This document shows, piece by piece, positions 62,065 to 64,000 of a stretch of DNA of 64,000 nt. Each line of letters begins with the position of its first letter. The stretch's first letter is position 1. The position numbers and the translations under genes are program-made. Under the pieces are notes generated by a model, which saw only the letters and a list, made by a program, of their open reading frames with translations, was not told the DNA's origin and searched no databases. This DNA comes from Lycocorax pyrrhopterus obiensis (lineage: Eukaryota > Chordata > Aves > Passeriformes > Paradisaeidae): the NCBI GenBank assembly GCA_014706295.1, contig JACSVZ010000002.1, positions 106,016,547-106,080,546 on the forward strand, given 5' to 3'.

Positions 62065-64000
62065 ACCATATTCAGACTCTCTGCTGTGGCCCCAAAATTT
62101 GAAAAAGCAAAAGACAACTGGGACCAGTTTAGACTCCCTAAAGAGAGCTAGGAAAAGTTTGATTGACCCAAAGTGGCTCTTTTGGACTTAAGCAATGCTG
62201 CAAGCACCTGAGACTGTCTTAGGCTTCATGTGTCTTTTGAATATGTCTCCTTGTGCTCTTATATGTTTGTGTAATTAGCCTGTCACTGTGTGAAGGTCTC
62301 CCACAGTACATTTCAGTCACTGTACAAATAATAAACGATGGCAAAAATAGGCATTTTTACATAATACAGTCAATCTTACTGTACCCATGGCTTAAAAAAC
62401 CCACCAGAGCATGTGCAGTTCAGTTCAGTGTTACACCTGCAGTCATTGCAAGCACTCATGTGGGCAGGGGTGCACAGAAAATTCTTGCTACTATTTTTTT
62501 TCTTTTCATTGCACTGTCTAATATTATCATCCTTTCATAGTTCTAAAAACCACATCTAAAAATGTTGTGCTGAGTCTAGATTTTCAATGCTTGGTATCAA
62601 AGTGATTTTCCACCCATAGAGGATATCACTGTGAGCACTCAGTGACTGGGATGACTTTGTAATTGGTCCTTTTCTCTTCCCATTATTCAGTGCCAACTTA
62701 AAGGGCTCGCCTGTATACACTACTAACAGGGATGTGGCACACAGATACCGTGAGCAATATTTGATCCTGGGTGAACTCCAAGGAGGAACTGCCCTTGAAA
62801 TTAACTTCTGCTGTCAGTAGTATCCTTGCATGCTCAGTGAGTGGATGACTGCAGCCAGCCTCCCTCAACAGCTGAAACTAGTCCAAAACAGCCAAACATC
62901 CCTGATCTACCTAAGAAAATCTGGACAAAACTGAATCTAAGAAGTTATTTTTATAGCTCTGTTTATAGCCCCTTTGTTTATGCAGAGATAGGTCAGCTGA
63001 ATTTAAATCTTTAAACACTTAAGCACCATATACGATGCTAGCTTGCAAAAAAAAGTGTAGAAAAAAGCATGATCAAGACTTGTTACACTTTCCCTTCCAA
63101 GCACGAGGTTCAAACAGTATTTTTTAAAGCACGTATAATTGATACCCACTTCTATTAAAAATCTAAATGAATTTCCTCTCTCTCTAGTGCACTGCCACTC
63201 TGAATACTTCCATCAGAGAGTGGTAAACCAGCAGCTTGCTGTGTTTGCACAAAATAACTGCTGCAGTGTGCTGAAAAACATCCAACCTGCACTTCTGCTC
63301 CGAGTATGTTGTTTCATGCTGTATGGTCAATAAGTGTATGGATAATCAGGAAACTTGGCTCTCCTCTTACTCAGAGCTGTTTCTTCCTGAACCAAGAAGC
63401 CTCTGTCTAAACACACGATTTTATACCCATGAAGAAATCACAGTGTGAACTGACATAATGGGAAGCAGTTTCCCACCTGGGAATTAGATGAGAATTTTTC
63501 ATAATATAAGGGATGACGCTATCAAGCAACATAAATATGTAAGTATAAAACATACTAATGATGTGCAGTGACAATTCTGTGACCTCTCGTTCGCGTCACT
63601 AAAGGAGAAGTACAAAGTGCTTCAAAGACAGTTATAGCTCCCTGTTAAGTCAGGGTGGAGTTTACGGGAAGAGTGCCTTTTCTAAACACAAAAAGGAAAG
63701 GAAATAAATTGAACTAGTGGGGAAGTAAATTGCAAAAGATGTGCTGTGCATTGTTATAGAGTCTCTCTGAAGGGTGGTGTGATAAACCAAAGATTTGCTG
63801 ACACTTAGGGACCAGCACTGACAAGATAATATTGGCCTTCCTACCCCAAAAGTAGCAACCTGACCAGCTGGATGTTAATTTATCAGAGCTGGCAGAAAAG
63901 CACTGGGGAAGACAGTAAGAAGGGAGAAGCATCTTAGTAGAGGAATCACTATAAAAAAAAAACCAGACTCATATTCCTTGCAGCGATTGGGGCAGTATGC
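62065..64000. other. Anonymous stretch at the right end
   Basis: No gene or repeat recognised. Open frames are short and AT-driven. No element is visibly cut by the right boundary. Confidence 0.5.

Noticed and set aside
1..64000. tRNA, rRNA, CRISPR array or bacterial/phage gene cluster
   Set aside because: No cloverleaf with T-arm consensus, no regularly spaced direct repeats, no ribosome-binding-site-led tandem ORFs; CR1, MIR and LTR sequences point to a bird nuclear genome.

Overview
The window reads as non-coding nuclear DNA from a bird. The main evidence is CR1 LINE copies ending in the ATTCTGTGATT-type tail typical of avian CR1. Supporting evidence is one old MIR/CORE-SINE piece, old amniote LINE tails, a probable avian retroviral LTR, an AT-rich base composition and scattered short microsatellites. 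I cannot name the species or chromosome. I found no bacterial operon, tRNA, rRNA, CRISPR array or intact host gene. The window is best read as a large intron or a gene desert.

Layout. 1-2.1 kb: nothing recognised apart from an A-tract. 2.1-3.0 kb: a very old LINE reverse-transcriptase (RT) remnant. 4.4-4.6 kb: the 3' tail of an old amniote CR1/L3-type LINE. 4.6-12.5 kb: anonymous sequence with two microsatellite/purine tracts. 12.58 kb: a short exon-like ORF just after a strong splice acceptor, followed at 12.9-13.1 kb by a MIR-type SINE. 15.9-16.2 kb: a 5'-truncated CR1 on the minus strand, bordered by a perfect 11-bp inverted repeat. 16.2-23.6 kb: nothing recognised. 23.6-24.0 kb: a second old RT remnant. 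25.24-25.32 kb: an 83-nt exon-like segment. 27.1-29.0 kb: the most informative object, a CR1 copy that keeps the ORF1 esterase, the ORF2 endonuclease and the 3' end but has lost almost all of its RT through two internal deletions. 31.5-31.9 kb: another 5'-truncated CR1, plus strand. 32-48 kb: anonymous, with a small repeat pair at 36.1/37.5 kb and candidate microexons. 48.0-48.8 kb: a small GC/CpG-rich patch between two pieces that resemble old palindromic amniote repeats. 49.1-49.8 kb: a third old RT remnant, followed by a 190-bp C/A-rich low-complexity tract. 50-61.7 kb: anonymous. 61.75-62.06 kb: a probable solo or 3' retroviral LTR. 62.1-64 kb: anonymous.

No set of genes works together here; the story is one of layered retroelement decay. 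The three old RT remnants and the L3-type tail are ancient. The three CR1 copies are younger, with long stretches still readable, and the LTR looks comparatively well preserved. All family names come from sequence memory, not a database search. Nothing I can see qualifies as a new biological system. The points most worth checking are the doubly deleted CR1, the exon-like segments with good splice signals, and a few textured stretches that could be conserved non-coding elements.
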